Assembly (NCBI RefSeq): GCF_002153375.1
Contig: NZ_MTBQ01000002.1
Span: 2,223 to 66,222 of the forward strand
Source of the DNA: Oceanobacillus rekensis
Lineage (GTDB): Bacteria; Bacillota; Bacilli; Bacillales; Amphibacillaceae
Length of the DNA: 64,000 nucleotides
Direction: 5' to 3'
Shown here one piece after another: positions 17,485 to 26,446 of the stretch. How positions within the stretch are numbered: position 1 is the first letter of the stretch; every line of letters begins with the position of its first letter. The notes under the pieces are model-generated. The model was not told the origin of the DNA. It did no database searches and worked only from the letters and a program-made list of their open reading frames with translations. A program made the translations under genes and the position numbers.

Positions 17485-19233
17485 ATGGCTACAAAGTTAC
17501 CAAAAACAGACGCCGTAATTATTGGTGTTGGTTGGGCTGGGGGAATTATTGCTTCCGAGCTTACAAAAGCAGGACTAAAGGTTGTTGGTATTGAACGTGG
17601 TGGTGATAGAAAAACAGAAGACTATTTTATGATGCATGATGAACTGAGATATGCACAAAGACATGGCATGATGCAAGATCTATCGAAAGAAACAGTTACA
17701 TTCCGTAATAATGAAAAAATGCGGGCATTACCAATGAGGAGATACGGTTCTTTTTTGCTAGGAGATGGTGTAGGTGGTGCAGGCGTTCACTGGAACGGGC
17801 AGAATTTCCGCTTCTTACCATATGATTTCGAAATACGCAGTAAGACAATTGAAAAATACGGGGAAGGTAAAATTCCCAAAGATATGACAATCCAGGATTG
17901 GGGTATCACGTATGATGAAATTGAGCCGTATTATGATACATATGAAAAAATGGCTGGTATCTCAGGGGAGGATAACCCATTAGGTGGGCATCGTTCGAAT
18001 CCATTTCCAACACCGCCAATGAAAAAGACAGTAAATATGAAATTATTCGAGGAAGCAGCGAAAAAATTGGGATTAAATCCATATGTTCAACCATCCGCCA
18101 ACTTATCGGAAGACTATACGAACCCAGATGGAATTTCCCGTGTTGCTTGCCAATATTGTGGATTCTGTGAACGTTTTGGTTGTGAGTACGGTGCGAAAGC
18201 TGACCCAATCGTTACGGTATTACCTGTAGCAAAAGAAACAGGAAACTTTGAATTGCGTCCAAATTCATATGTAACACGTATTCTTCATGATGGTAGTGGT
18301 AAGGCTACGGGAGTTTTATATACGGATTTGAATACAGGTGAGGAATTTGAACAGCCTGCAGATATCATTGTCTTAACAAGCTATGTCTTTAATAATGTAC
18401 GCCTTCTTCTATTATCTGAGCTTGGAAAAGTTTATAATCCAGGAGATGGTACAGGTGCTATTGGCAAAAACTATGCATATCAAATCAGAAAAGGAGCAGC
18501 AACTGGATTCTTTGATGATAAAAAATTCAATATGTTTGCTGGTGCAGGTGGCTTAGGGATTCTTCTAGATGATTATAACGGCGATAATTTTGACCATACC
18601 GATTTAGATTTTATTCATGGTGGAATGATTATTCATCAGCAAACAGGTCAAAGACCAATTGGGAATAACCCTGTCCCATCAGGAACACCATCATGGGGTC
18701 AAGAATTTAAAGATGCTTCCTTAAAGTATACAAACGCTACACTAAAGGTAAGTGGTGAAGGTGCATCCATGTCCTATAAACATCATTACCTTGATCTTGA
18801 TCCAACGTATAAAGATTCATTCGGTGATCCATTAATTCGCCTTACGTACGATTTCGAAGAACAAGACCGCAAGTTGGCTAAGTACTTGGCCGGGAGATGT
18901 GAGGAAATCCTAATTGAAATGGGTGCCGATCACGTGGATACCATGCAAGAGTTAGAGCCATATGATGTTGCTGTATACCAATCTACACATAATACAGGTG
19001 GGGTTATCATGGGTGCAGATCCAGAAACTTCTGCAGTCAATAATTACTCGCAAATGTGGGATGTTGAGAATCTATTTGTTGTTGGTGCTTCATCATTTCC
19101 ACAAAATGCAGGCTATAATCCAACGGGAACGGTAGGAGCTTTATCATACCGTGCTGCGGAGGGGATTGTGGAGTATTTGAAAAATAGTGGTGGGCAATTG
19201 GTTAATGCTAAGAAAGAAACACAGAACGTATAA
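17485..19233 (+). CDS. GMC-family FAD-dependent dehydrogenase (large subunit)
   Basis: A 582-residue oxidoreductase with an N-terminal dinucleotide-binding motif, GVGWAGG near residues 13-19 and an acidic residue after VVGIER. It has no signal peptide; by family analogy it hitchhikes through the Tat pathway with the subunit encoded just upstream. C-terminal GMC signatures are present: HNTGGVIMG, DVENLFVVGASSFP and NPTGTVGALSYR, with the active-site His in STHNTGG and the Asn in GYNPTG. A cysteine cluster CQYCGFCERFGC near 214-225 is typical of gluconate/2-ketogluconate-type members. Oxidises a polyol or sugar acid and passes electrons to the respiratory chain (inference). RBS AGGGGG precedes the ATG. 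Confidence 0.92.
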   Translation: MATKLPKTDAVIIGVGWAGGIIASELTKAGLKVVGIERGGDRKTEDYFMMHDELRYAQRHGMMQDLSKETVTFRNNEKMRALPMRRYGSFLLGDGVGGAGVHWNGQNFRFLPYDFEIRSKTIEKYGEGKIPKDMTIQDWGITYDEIEPYYDTYEKMAGISGEDNPLGGHRSNPFPTPPMKKTVNMKLFEEAAKKLGLNPYVQPSANLSEDYTNPDGISRVACQYCGFCERFGCEYGAKADPIVTVLPVAKETGNFELRPNSYVTRILHDGSGKATGVLYTDLNTGEEFEQPADIIVLTSYVFNNVRLLLLSELGKVYNPGDGTGAIGKNYAYQIRKGAATGFFDDKKFNMFAGAGGLGILLDDYNGDNFDHTDLDFIHGGMIIHQQTGQRPIGNNPVPSGTPSWGQEFKDASLKYTNATLKVSGEGASMSYKHHYLDLDPTYKDSFGDPLIRLTYDFEEQDRKLAKYLAGRCEEILIEMGADHVDTMQELEPYDVAVYQSTHNTGGVIMGADPETSAVNNYSQMWDVENLFVVGASSFPQNAGYNPTGTVGALSYRAAEGIVEYLKNSGGQLVNAKKETQNV

Positions 19234-19250
19234 GTTTATAAGATTTAGCA

Positions 19251-19282
19251 AAAACCACAGCATGAGTGCTGTGGTTTTTGGT
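19251..19282 (+). terminator. Terminator of the GMC operon
   Basis: Perfect AAAACCACAGCA / TGCTGTGGTTTT stem with 4-nt loop and trailing T run. Confidence 0.85.
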
Positions 19283-19319
19283 GTTTGTGGGTTTGGGTGT
19301 GGAATTTCAGGTGAGTTAA

Positions 19320-19517
19320 TCCACACTCGGGCGACAGGACCCATCAAACGGGCGAGTTGCTCCTCCACTCGGGCGGAAGCACGCATCAAACGGTCGAATA
19401 GCACATCCACTCGGTCGACAGCACGGATCAAACGGGCCAAGTGCACCTCCACTCGGGCCCGGTCAAACGGTCCATGTGCACTTCCACTCGGTCGACAGCA
19501 CCCATCAGACGGGCGCT
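19320..19517. repeat. GC-rich 42-bp tandem array, locus 2
   Basis: CACTCGG(G/T)CG recurs at 19324, 19366, 19408 and 19450 (42-bp period) and then at 19485, a 35-bp step that implies a 7-bp deletion inside one unit. CAAACGG or CAGACGG half-units alternate. The deletion breaks every reading frame, arguing for a DNA-level rather than protein-level repeat. It lies between convergent genes, as locus 1 does. Confidence 0.85.
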
Positions 19518-19626
19518 TTTGAGGAATAGTAACTAAGAAATAGTTGAAAATGTTTTATATTAGGATTGTTCGTCTTTATATTGTCAGGATGTCTGTCACC
19601 TTTCAATTTAAAAAGAAGCAAATAAA

Positions 19627-19659
19627 AAGCCACCCAAAATAAATTTAAAAGGGTGGCTT
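19627..19659 (-). terminator. Terminator of the 19681-20781 gene
   Basis: AAGCCACCC / GGGTGGCTT stem with an A run on the plus strand (T run on minus). Confidence 0.75.
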
Positions 19660-19680
19660 AGTGATTAATATTCTACTAGT

Positions 19681-20781
19681 TTATTCTATCCCATAATCCT
19701 CAGCGAAAAGCATCTTTGTGTCAACCAGTACATCCTCCGCATTTTCATCTAGGTTGAATACTCGTGCACCGCGCAGCCTGTCGTTTTCCTCGCCACCAAG
19801 ACCATACGTTCCAAATCCAACACTTCCTGCGTAGCCTAATTGGATACCGTAATAGTCACCAACATATGTATTGATATGGTCATGACCAGAGAAGACACCT
19901 TTCACATCTCCTCTATCCAACATAGCTGCGAACATTCCGCTGTTAAAAGGACCAGTGCAAACACATTCATTTTTCTCACCTACGATATTATGTTTTTCCA
20001 CTGCTTTCTGATGACTTTCTTCTGTTCTATCAGATGGACTCGCATACCACATATATTCAAATTCTGGGAGAGGAATATGCATGAACGCCAGTGATGGAAC
20101 TTTATGTCCAGTTGTTTGCTCTAGTTTTTCAGACGTTTCATAATACCACTGAACTTGATTGTGGCGGAGGTAATCCCATGTTTGGTATCCTTCAAAATCC
20201 TGTCCTGCGATTTCATCTGGGGCATATCTGCCACTATCAAATAACCAAACGTTAAAGGCTGGATCTGTATTTTTGGAGTTATTGATAACCAGGTTTGTGT
20301 TACCAGTTCCAGTAATATCCTTAGGTCCCGGCTTGTTTACATTGTGTTCATAAGACATATAAACATCGAGCATATCTTCTTCGTTCATTCCGGTCTTCGA
20401 TGTATGATCTTCATCATGATTACCGAAAGTAACTGCCCATTGGATACCTTTATCCTCCATCGGTTGTGCAATGCTATCCAAAGCTTGCTTCACCTCATCA
20501 GCTGTATCGATTTCAGCAGTAAGCATGTCACCATTTAAAATGGCTAAGTCGGGATTCTGCTCATCAAGCACTGTATTCATCAATTCTATTGTACGGGAAT
20601 CGATATCCTCGTCATCCTGAATATCGTTAAACTGCACAATTTTATACTTCCCGTCAGTGTTAAATTGCAGCTTTTCATTCCCATTGGTCTTCCCTTGAAC
20701 GGAAGAATTGGTGAAGCTTGTTGTCATTAAAATTACAGCAAATGCAATGATGACAATTCCGGTTAATGATTTCAATTTCAT
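19681..20781 (-). CDS. Secreted metallophosphoesterase
   Basis: A 366-residue exported calcineurin-fold phosphoesterase. A signal peptide covers about residues 1-30. Metal-binding motifs occur in order: FNDIQDD (first Asp; the usual D-X-H is replaced by D-I-Q), LNGDML, FGNHDED, a mid-protein H in MHIPLPEF and SGHDHIN. The lack of the first His resembles one group of extracellular family members. It is a single gene with a clean Pho box and -10 upstream on the minus strand, so it is very probably induced by phosphate limitation. Family certain, substrate unknown. Confidence 0.92.
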   Translation of the reverse strand: MKLKSLTGIVIIAFAVILMTTSFTNSSVQGKTNGNEKLQFNTDGKYKIVQFNDIQDDEDIDSRTIELMNTVLDEQNPDLAILNGDMLTAEIDTADEVKQALDSIAQPMEDKGIQWAVTFGNHDEDHTSKTGMNEEDMLDVYMSYEHNVNKPGPKDITGTGNTNLVINNSKNTDPAFNVWLFDSGRYAPDEIAGQDFEGYQTWDYLRHNQVQWYYETSEKLEQTTGHKVPSLAFMHIPLPEFEYMWYASPSDRTEESHQKAVEKHNIVGEKNECVCTGPFNSGMFAAMLDRGDVKGVFSGHDHINTYVGDYYGIQLGYAGSVGFGTYGLGGEENDRLRGARVFNLDENAEDVLVDTKMLFAEDYGIE

Positions 20782-20812
20782 AAAATTACCCCTTTCTTTA
20801 GTCTGTAGTTTA

Positions 20813-20866
20813 ATTGTAATATATTGGTATTAAACGTATATTAATTTACTATATTATTTATGTGAA
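20813..20866 (-). promoter_or_regulatory. Pho box and -10 for the 19681-20781 gene
   Basis: Minus-strand hexamers TTCACA (20866-20861), AATATA (20855-20850), TTAATA (20844-20839) and TTAATA (20833-20828) at exact 11-bp period, 9-bp spacer, then TACAAT (20818-20813). Confidence 0.75.
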
Positions 20867-21191
20867 AAAAGATAGAGTAATAGTCCTGAGACAAAGGGGA
20901 GAGGGATTTTTGATGTAGCGTCCGCTTAAGCAGTTACAGTGGGTGAGAGTACTCTTTTCATTACACTCTTGTATCATTATTTGAAAGGTTATTAAAGTTA
21001 CTTTTAAACCTTTCTTATTCCTGAATGACTATTGTCTGTTATTTTAATATTACCTTTCTATGCTATTAGGTAATTTGAAGTATACTAGATTCAAAGAATA
21101 GTTCTAATAGCTGTTTAGATGACAAAACCGAACAGAATTACAGAATAAAGACGCACGTCACCTTGCTTTCAAATTCAAGGAGGATAATATA

Positions 21192-21827
21192 TTGAAAAAG
21201 AAAAAGATACTTATCATTTTATTACTTCTATTTTTCGCATTGATTCTAGGATTCTTCCGCTATGGGGGAGAATTATTAGTAGTAGAAGACGATATAGAAG
21301 ATGTGGATCATGCTGTTATTGTTTTACTGATGGGAAGTGTTGCCGATCGTTCCTTAGGTGCTGCTGAACTTTACGAAGAAGGCAAGGGTGATAGCATACT
21401 CATCGTGCGCTCTCATATAACGGGAAATGAAGTTTTACAGGAGAGGGGCATATCAATACCAGGGGATGCTGAGAGGAGTAAAATTGTTCTATCCGAATTA
21501 GGTGTAGCTGAAGAGGATTTAACGATTCTTCCTGGATCAGCCGAAAGCACCAAAGACGAGGCACTCGTAATTGCGGAATATTTAGAGGGAGGAGCGGATA
21601 TAGATTCCATTTTACTCGTGACATCCAAATATCACTCGTATCGCTCGAAAATTATTTTTAACAAGGCACTTGAAGAATTGGATGTAGCGATTTACTCGGC
21701 ACCAACTCCCTATGATCCCTACGAGTCCAAAGGTTGGTATCGAGATCGTGAGGATATTCAGCGCGTTGCTACGGAGTATATGAAATTGGCGCATTATTTT
21801 CTGTTGGAGCGGTTTCAGATGAGGTAG
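21192..21827 (+). CDS. YdcF/DUF218-family protein
   Basis: A 211-residue protein with one N-terminal membrane segment (about 5-24) and a SanA/ElyC/YdcF-type domain, a family linked to envelope polysaccharide metabolism and possibly nucleotide binding. Motifs: AVIVLLMGSVADRSLGAAELY, PGSAESTKDEA and LLVTSKYHSYR(S)KIIF, the last two typical of the family's conserved core. The start is TTG 21192 with AAGGAGG about 9 bp upstream. Single gene, convergent with the CocE gene. Function not established. Confidence 0.85.
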   Translation: MKKKKILIILLLLFFALILGFFRYGGELLVVEDDIEDVDHAVIVLLMGSVADRSLGAAELYEEGKGDSILIVRSHITGNEVLQERGISIPGDAERSKIVLSELGVAEEDLTILPGSAESTKDEALVIAEYLEGGADIDSILLVTSKYHSYRSKIIFNKALEELDVAIYSAPTPYDPYESKGWYRDREDIQRVATEYMKLAHYFLLERFQMR

Positions 21828-21886
21828 CGCGGCGAGTTACATTTTTAAATTTATGAACTTAAATAAGTAAGAAAAGAACATCAAAA

Positions 21887-21930
21887 AAGCTGCTAAACCA
21901 TCAAAAATCAATGATTTAGCAGCTTATATC
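21887..21930. terminator. Bidirectional terminator
   Basis: AAGCTGCTAAA / TTTAGCAGCTT stem (21887-21897 and 21915-21925) between convergent genes, with A run before it. Confidence 0.7.
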
Positions 21931-21995
21931 ATATTCTGCAATTATCAGGAAAGTTTCCGGGAGTACAAGAAACCAAAATGCAATGCATTTCCTGT

Positions 21996-24053
21996 TTAAT
22001 TAAAGTCTCGAGGTATTTCTTCTTTCCATGTTTTTCTAAATATTTCTTTCTCACTTTCATAGGCAATGAGCGTGTTGGTTAGATAAAATATGGTTTCATC
22101 ACTGGACATTTCACTGAAGGTCTTTAGCTTCGTTTGCCAATCATCTCGTCCAACTTTTAATTCCCATTCACATGTTACGTTAGCAGATAATGGGTCACCT
22201 TCTTTAATGGTGAATGTATTTTTATTTAAACTTCCATGCTCGATGCCGTTGGTTAGAAGTTTTCTTTCACCCTCATCTGATATATCTTCTAATTTCCAAA
22301 CTCCATTTACGAGATCATGCCTTACTTCTCTCGTTCTTTTTTCCTCACGAAGAATCTCTCTTTCGATCACTGGCGCTGTTTCTGGAGATTTGAAGTGGTC
22401 TCCGCATGTCATATCATCTGGTTGTTCTTCTCTTACAGGTAATTCGATATATGTGCTCTCACCAGGATAAACCGTCAATGTGACAGGTTTTGGTGATGGC
22501 CAAGCTTGTGGCCAGTAGGTTGGTGATAGTGCTACTTCTAACTGATGGCCTTTTGGAATCTGTTGACCTAAAACATCCAGATCAATAGAAATGTGATATT
22601 TCTTACCCGGCTCGAGTGCCTCTGGATGCTCATGCGATTGTAGATGGTTTAAGTTAAACATTCCCCAACTTATTAAGGTAGATTCACCTGTTGGTGCCTT
22701 GTCACTTAATCGTACAGCTAACAATGCATTTTCTTGGTCAGAAGAAACTTTCGCATGGAATATAGGTTGTCCTAGCAGATCCATCGATTCTTCGATTGGT
22801 TCTGAGGTGAAGACAACGGATTTACCATTTTCTAGGCGCTGATCTGCTGGTAAATCGCCTGGCTCCCCAAATGGACAGAATACGCCAGAATAAAACCCAT
22901 GTTCCTGTACACTTGGAAGAGCAATAGAATCACCGTCTACCGTCTTGTCAAATGACAATGCTCCGTCTCTTAACCATAATTTCTGCCCTTGTACATTTTT
23001 AGAAGGCCAAGAATCGTCACCAACCCATTTTCCTGGTCGTTTTTCATACGTTACTTGCGGAAGTTCACTATTTTGAACCCAGGAAATTAGTTTAGGTTCG
23101 TCCATAATTCCGGTATCTTTTCCTTTTAACCATTGATCCCACCAGCGCAGACATTCCTGTAAGAAACCAATATTAGGTTCTGGTGTTGCAACTTCTGGAT
23201 ATTCATGTGCCCATGGACCAATGAGCCCTTTACTCTCGTTTGGTAATTTTTCAAGAAGACGGAAAATAGAGTTCGTATAGCCATCTTGCCAACCACTTAC
23301 TGCAAATACTGGAATTTCAATATCCGAATAATCCTCACAGATAGAACCATGTTTCCAATAGTCATCTCGACGCTGGTGTCGTACCCATTCTTCTGCAAAT
23401 GGCGGTGCGTTTTCTAAGCGATCAAGCCAATTGTCTCGCCAACTTTTGCCAACCACTTCTGGGTCCTGTGGTCTGGCATTGTAAATAAACATGGTTGAAG
23501 CCCACCATAGCATATCTGACGCTAATAGATTCCCTCCGCGGTAATGGACATCATCTGCGTAACGATCATCTGTGGAACATAATGTAATAATGGTTTTCAG
23601 TGCAGGGTGTTTTCGTGCAGCAACTTGAAGCCCATTAAATCCACCCCATGATTTACCAATCATTCCAACCGAACCAGTAGACCATGGTTGTTCACTAATC
23701 CAATCCAATATATCTAACGCATCGTCATGTTCTTGTTTTAAATATTCATCCAATAAAACACCATCCGAATTTCCTGAACCTCTGATATCGACACGAATAC
23801 TTGCATACCCATGTCCGGCAAAATACGGATGTCTTATGGAATCACGTATAGCGGTAAAATCATTTTTTCGATATGGAACATATTCTAAAATTGCTGGGAC
23901 TGGGTTTTCCTCTGCATCTTTTGGTAACCAAATATCTGCTGCTAATTTAGAACCGTCAGACATGGGAATCCAAACATGCTCCCACTTTTTAATTTCATTT
24001 GGAAATTCTGTGATTGTTTTGCGTTCTTCTGAATCTCTTACGTTAAATACCAA
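21996..24053 (-). CDS. CocE/NonD-family X-Pro dipeptidyl-peptidase-like hydrolase
   Basis: About 685 residues of the S15/CocE family: serine hydrolases cleaving esters or X-Pro amides. An alpha/beta-hydrolase domain comes first, with the nucleophile in GKSWGGFNG (about residue 135) and Asp/His later, followed by a C-terminal jelly-roll (PepX_C). GSGNSDG and SWGG are family signatures. Two TTG starts are possible; the one at 24053 has AGAAAGG at 9 bp, while 24062 directly abuts it. No signal peptide. It is the last gene of an OpuC-like operon, 33 bp after the second permease, so it may release a betaine- or choline-type solute from an imported ester or amide (inference). Confidence 0.88.
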   Translation of the reverse strand: MVFNVRDSEERKTITEFPNEIKKWEHVWIPMSDGSKLAADIWLPKDAEENPVPAILEYVPYRKNDFTAIRDSIRHPYFAGHGYASIRVDIRGSGNSDGVLLDEYLKQEHDDALDILDWISEQPWSTGSVGMIGKSWGGFNGLQVAARKHPALKTIITLCSTDDRYADDVHYRGGNLLASDMLWWASTMFIYNARPQDPEVVGKSWRDNWLDRLENAPPFAEEWVRHQRRDDYWKHGSICEDYSDIEIPVFAVSGWQDGYTNSIFRLLEKLPNESKGLIGPWAHEYPEVATPEPNIGFLQECLRWWDQWLKGKDTGIMDEPKLISWVQNSELPQVTYEKRPGKWVGDDSWPSKNVQGQKLWLRDGALSFDKTVDGDSIALPSVQEHGFYSGVFCPFGEPGDLPADQRLENGKSVVFTSEPIEESMDLLGQPIFHAKVSSDQENALLAVRLSDKAPTGESTLISWGMFNLNHLQSHEHPEALEPGKKYHISIDLDVLGQQIPKGHQLEVALSPTYWPQAWPSPKPVTLTVYPGESTYIELPVREEQPDDMTCGDHFKSPETAPVIEREILREEKRTREVRHDLVNGVWKLEDISDEGERKLLTNGIEHGSLNKNTFTIKEGDPLSANVTCEWELKVGRDDWQTKLKTFSEMSSDETIFYLTNTLIAYESEKEIFRKTWKEEIPRDFN

Positions 24054-24094
24054 TATTGTCAACCTTTCTTTTCATCTATTTTAATGAATAGCAT

Positions 24095-24736
24095 TTACGC
24101 CATTCGTTGTTTTGTTTTCTTTTCCACTTTTCCTAATGCGACATCGGCAATAATCGCGATGATGGTTGCAGGGATAGCACCAGCATAAATTTTTACATCG
24201 GATTGCAGACTAATACCAGAAATAATTTCTTTACCTAATCCTTCTGCACCAATATATGGTCCGATACATGCAACCGCAATTGCAATGACGGAAGCAACTC
24301 GTAAACCAGCCATTAAAAATGGAATGGATAAAGGAAATTGTAGTTTTGTAAGTAATTGAAAAGCCGTCATTCCCGATCCTTTTCCCGCTTCGATAATGCT
24401 ATCATCTACTTCCTTAATTCCAACATACGTATTTCGTACAATAGGCATTAAGGAATACAAAAATAATCCAATGACCATCGTCTGAAAACCAAGTCCAAAA
24501 TAAAGCATAAGAATAGCTAGCATTGCTAAACTAGGAACCAACTGTAGAATGCTTGTTATAGAGATAATAATTGGAGCTAGTTTTTCATATTTCGCTGCAA
24601 TAATTCCTAATGGGATACCTACGAGAAGGGCAAAGAATATCCCATAGGCTACCATGGCAATATGTTCTACCGTTAAAGCAAATAGTTCGCTACTATTTTC
24701 TATCATATATTGACCTAATTCTGTAATGAAGTTCAT
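24095..24736 (-). CDS. opuCD: Osmoprotectant ABC transporter permease (OpuCD-like)
   Basis: 213 residues, about five or six membrane helices with a BPD permease signature (EAGKGSGMTAFQLLTKLQFPLS, then GLRVASVIAIAVACIGPYIGAEGLG). Family: permeases of glycine betaine/carnitine/choline ABC importers. The second of two permeases in the operon; it heterodimerises with the product of 25805-26446 and is driven by the CBS-domain ATPase at the operon head. Confidence 0.88.
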   Translation of the reverse strand: MNFITELGQYMIENSSELFALTVEHIAMVAYGIFFALLVGIPLGIIAAKYEKLAPIIISITSILQLVPSLAMLAILMLYFGLGFQTMVIGLFLYSLMPIVRNTYVGIKEVDDSIIEAGKGSGMTAFQLLTKLQFPLSIPFLMAGLRVASVIAIAVACIGPYIGAEGLGKEIISGISLQSDVKIYAGAIPATIIAIIADVALGKVEKKTKQRMA

Positions 24737-24755
24737 TTTTAATCACCTTTTTTGT

Positions 24756-24815
24756 TTATTGAGGTTGTTCAAAAAGCCCGGTAATATGATACGCTGAATT
24801 TCTTCGTTTGTTCAT
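24756..24815 (-). CDS. Possible 19-residue leader-like ORF between opuCC and opuCD
   Basis: A short frame, ATG at 24815 to TAA at 24758-24756, follows GGGGAGTGGAGAT, a plausible ribosome binding site. It lies in an unusual 137-bp gap inside an otherwise tight operon and ends 20 bp before opuCD. It might couple translation to opuCD or be chance. Confidence 0.25.
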   Translation of the reverse strand: MNKRRNSAYHITGLFEQPQ

Positions 24816-24873
24816 ATCTCCACTCCCCTGAACTTCTCGTTCTTATTTATCCTCCTTTTTGAACACGCATTTA

Positions 24874-25782
24874 TTAAAGCAATCCTTTTTCTTCTAAGAA
24901 CTCTCTTGCTACTTCTTCAATACTGCGTTTCTTGATATCCACTTCGTACATTAACTCAGTCATTTCTTCGGTGGTAATCATACCAACAATGGAATCCAAA
25001 ATTTCCGCTATTTCTGGATACTCATCAATAACTTCATTTCTAGCTACTAAAGAAGCATCATATGGCGGAAAGAATTTTTGATCGTCTTCCAGAATCTTTA
25101 AGTCGTATTCCACTATTTGTGGATCAACCGTGTAGGCGGTGACAACATCTAAATCTCCACTCGCAATTCCCTCATACATTAGGGCAACATCCATACCTCT
25201 TGCATCACCAAATGAATAACCATATGTGTCTTGGTATCCTTCATAGCCATCATTTGCACGTTCAATCCAAGAATTATCTGTACCTAGAGTTAAATCATTT
25301 GCATAATCACCTAAATCGGACATGGTTTCTACGTTATTTTCTTCTGCGAAATCCCGTTTGATTGCAATACTGTATTGGTTACTAAATCCAATGGAGTCAT
25401 ACCATTTCATATCATATTTTTCACCGAATAATGCTTGTGCTTGATTTAGTGTTTTTTCTGGGTCTGTTGAGTATGTCACTTGATCTTCATCGAAATGGTT
25501 ATTATATACTTCACCGGAATAGAGGGTTGCAAAGTCAAATTCTCCTCGATCAATTGCTCCCATCACTTGTGGACTTGCTGGAATATCTTCTGTAATATTC
25601 ACTTCATGAATGGTTTGGTCCTCTACTAGTAGTTTCACAATTTGACCCATAATTTTAGGGTCTGTATTCTTCTGGCCACCATATTCAAATATTTCTCCAC
25701 CCTCTGCGGATGACTGATTACCACAAGCTGTCGTGATTAAAAGTAATAAAGCTAATAAACTACCTGTCAGTATCTTTTTCAT
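24874..25782 (-). CDS. opuCC: Osmoprotectant-binding lipoprotein (OpuCC-like)
   Basis: 302 residues, the length of Bacillus OpuCC. A lipobox TTAC near residue 20 anchors it to the outer face of the membrane. Features seen: NTDPKIMGQIVKLLVEDQTIHEV, the repeated PASPQVMGAIDRGEFDF, and LGTDNSWIERANDGYEGYQDTYGY, typical of quaternary-amine binding proteins of this subfamily. The ligand is likely betaine, carnitine or choline; the binding-site residues cannot be resolved by eye. Third gene of the operon. Confidence 0.9.
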   Translation of the reverse strand: MKKILTGSLLALLLLITTACGNQSSAEGGEIFEYGGQKNTDPKIMGQIVKLLVEDQTIHEVNITEDIPASPQVMGAIDRGEFDFATLYSGEVYNNHFDEDQVTYSTDPEKTLNQAQALFGEKYDMKWYDSIGFSNQYSIAIKRDFAEENNVETMSDLGDYANDLTLGTDNSWIERANDGYEGYQDTYGYSFGDARGMDVALMYEGIASGDLDVVTAYTVDPQIVEYDLKILEDDQKFFPPYDASLVARNEVIDEYPEIAEILDSIVGMITTEEMTELMYEVDIKKRSIEEVAREFLEEKGLL

Positions 25783-25804
25783 ACAAAAAACTCCTTTTTA
25801 TTTT

Positions 25805-26446
25805 TTAGGCCTTTGAGAATTTCTTTTCAAATTTGCCAAATATTAAATCTAAAATTAACGCAATAACAATTGCTAAAATCGTTCCCGTAAAAATCATGTG
25901 TTTATCGTTATAGCCAATTCCAGCTAGTACTAAATCGCCTAAGCCACCTCCACCTATTAGGGCAGCGAGAGTTGTCCAGCTAATAATATAAACAGTGGTA
26001 ACCCGAATTCCCGACATGACATAGGGAAGTGCTGCAGGTAATTCGATTTTAAACAACCTTCCAAAGGTGCTAAAGCCCATTCCTTTTGCCGCTTCCACAA
26101 TACTAGGATCAATAGACTTGATCCCTGTATACGTATTACGTAAGAGTGGGAGCAGCGCATAGAGGAATAACGCAGTAATGGAAGGGATAAATCCAATACC
26201 TAGTAATGGAATCATAATGGCTAAAAGGGCCACAGTTGGTATCGTTTGGAAAACATTAGCGATGTTGAAAATGAGGTTTTTTATTTTTTCATTTTTCATT
26301 TTTGTCATATAAATTGCTAATGGAACGGTTACGATAATGGATAGAAGTATAACGACAAATGAGATGACTAAGTGCTCATAGGTATAGGTCAAGATCGAAT
26401 CATACTTATCCTGCCAGAACGCAATGTAATCTGTAATTAATTCCAT
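25805..26446 (-). CDS. opuCB: Osmoprotectant ABC transporter permease (OpuCB-like)
   Basis: 213 residues with five to six membrane helices. The EAA-loop VEAAKGMGFSTFGRLFKIELPAALPYVMSG is clear. Its start overlaps the end of the ATPase gene by 10 bp, showing translational coupling. Works with the opuCD-like permease. Confidence 0.9.
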   Translation of the reverse strand: MELITDYIAFWQDKYDSILTYTYEHLVISFVVILLSIIVTVPLAIYMTKMKNEKIKNLIFNIANVFQTIPTVALLAIMIPLLGIGFIPSITALFLYALLPLLRNTYTGIKSIDPSIVEAAKGMGFSTFGRLFKIELPAALPYVMSGIRVTTVYIISWTTLAALIGGGGLGDLVLAGIGYNDKHMIFTGTILAIVIALILDLIFGKFEKKFSKA

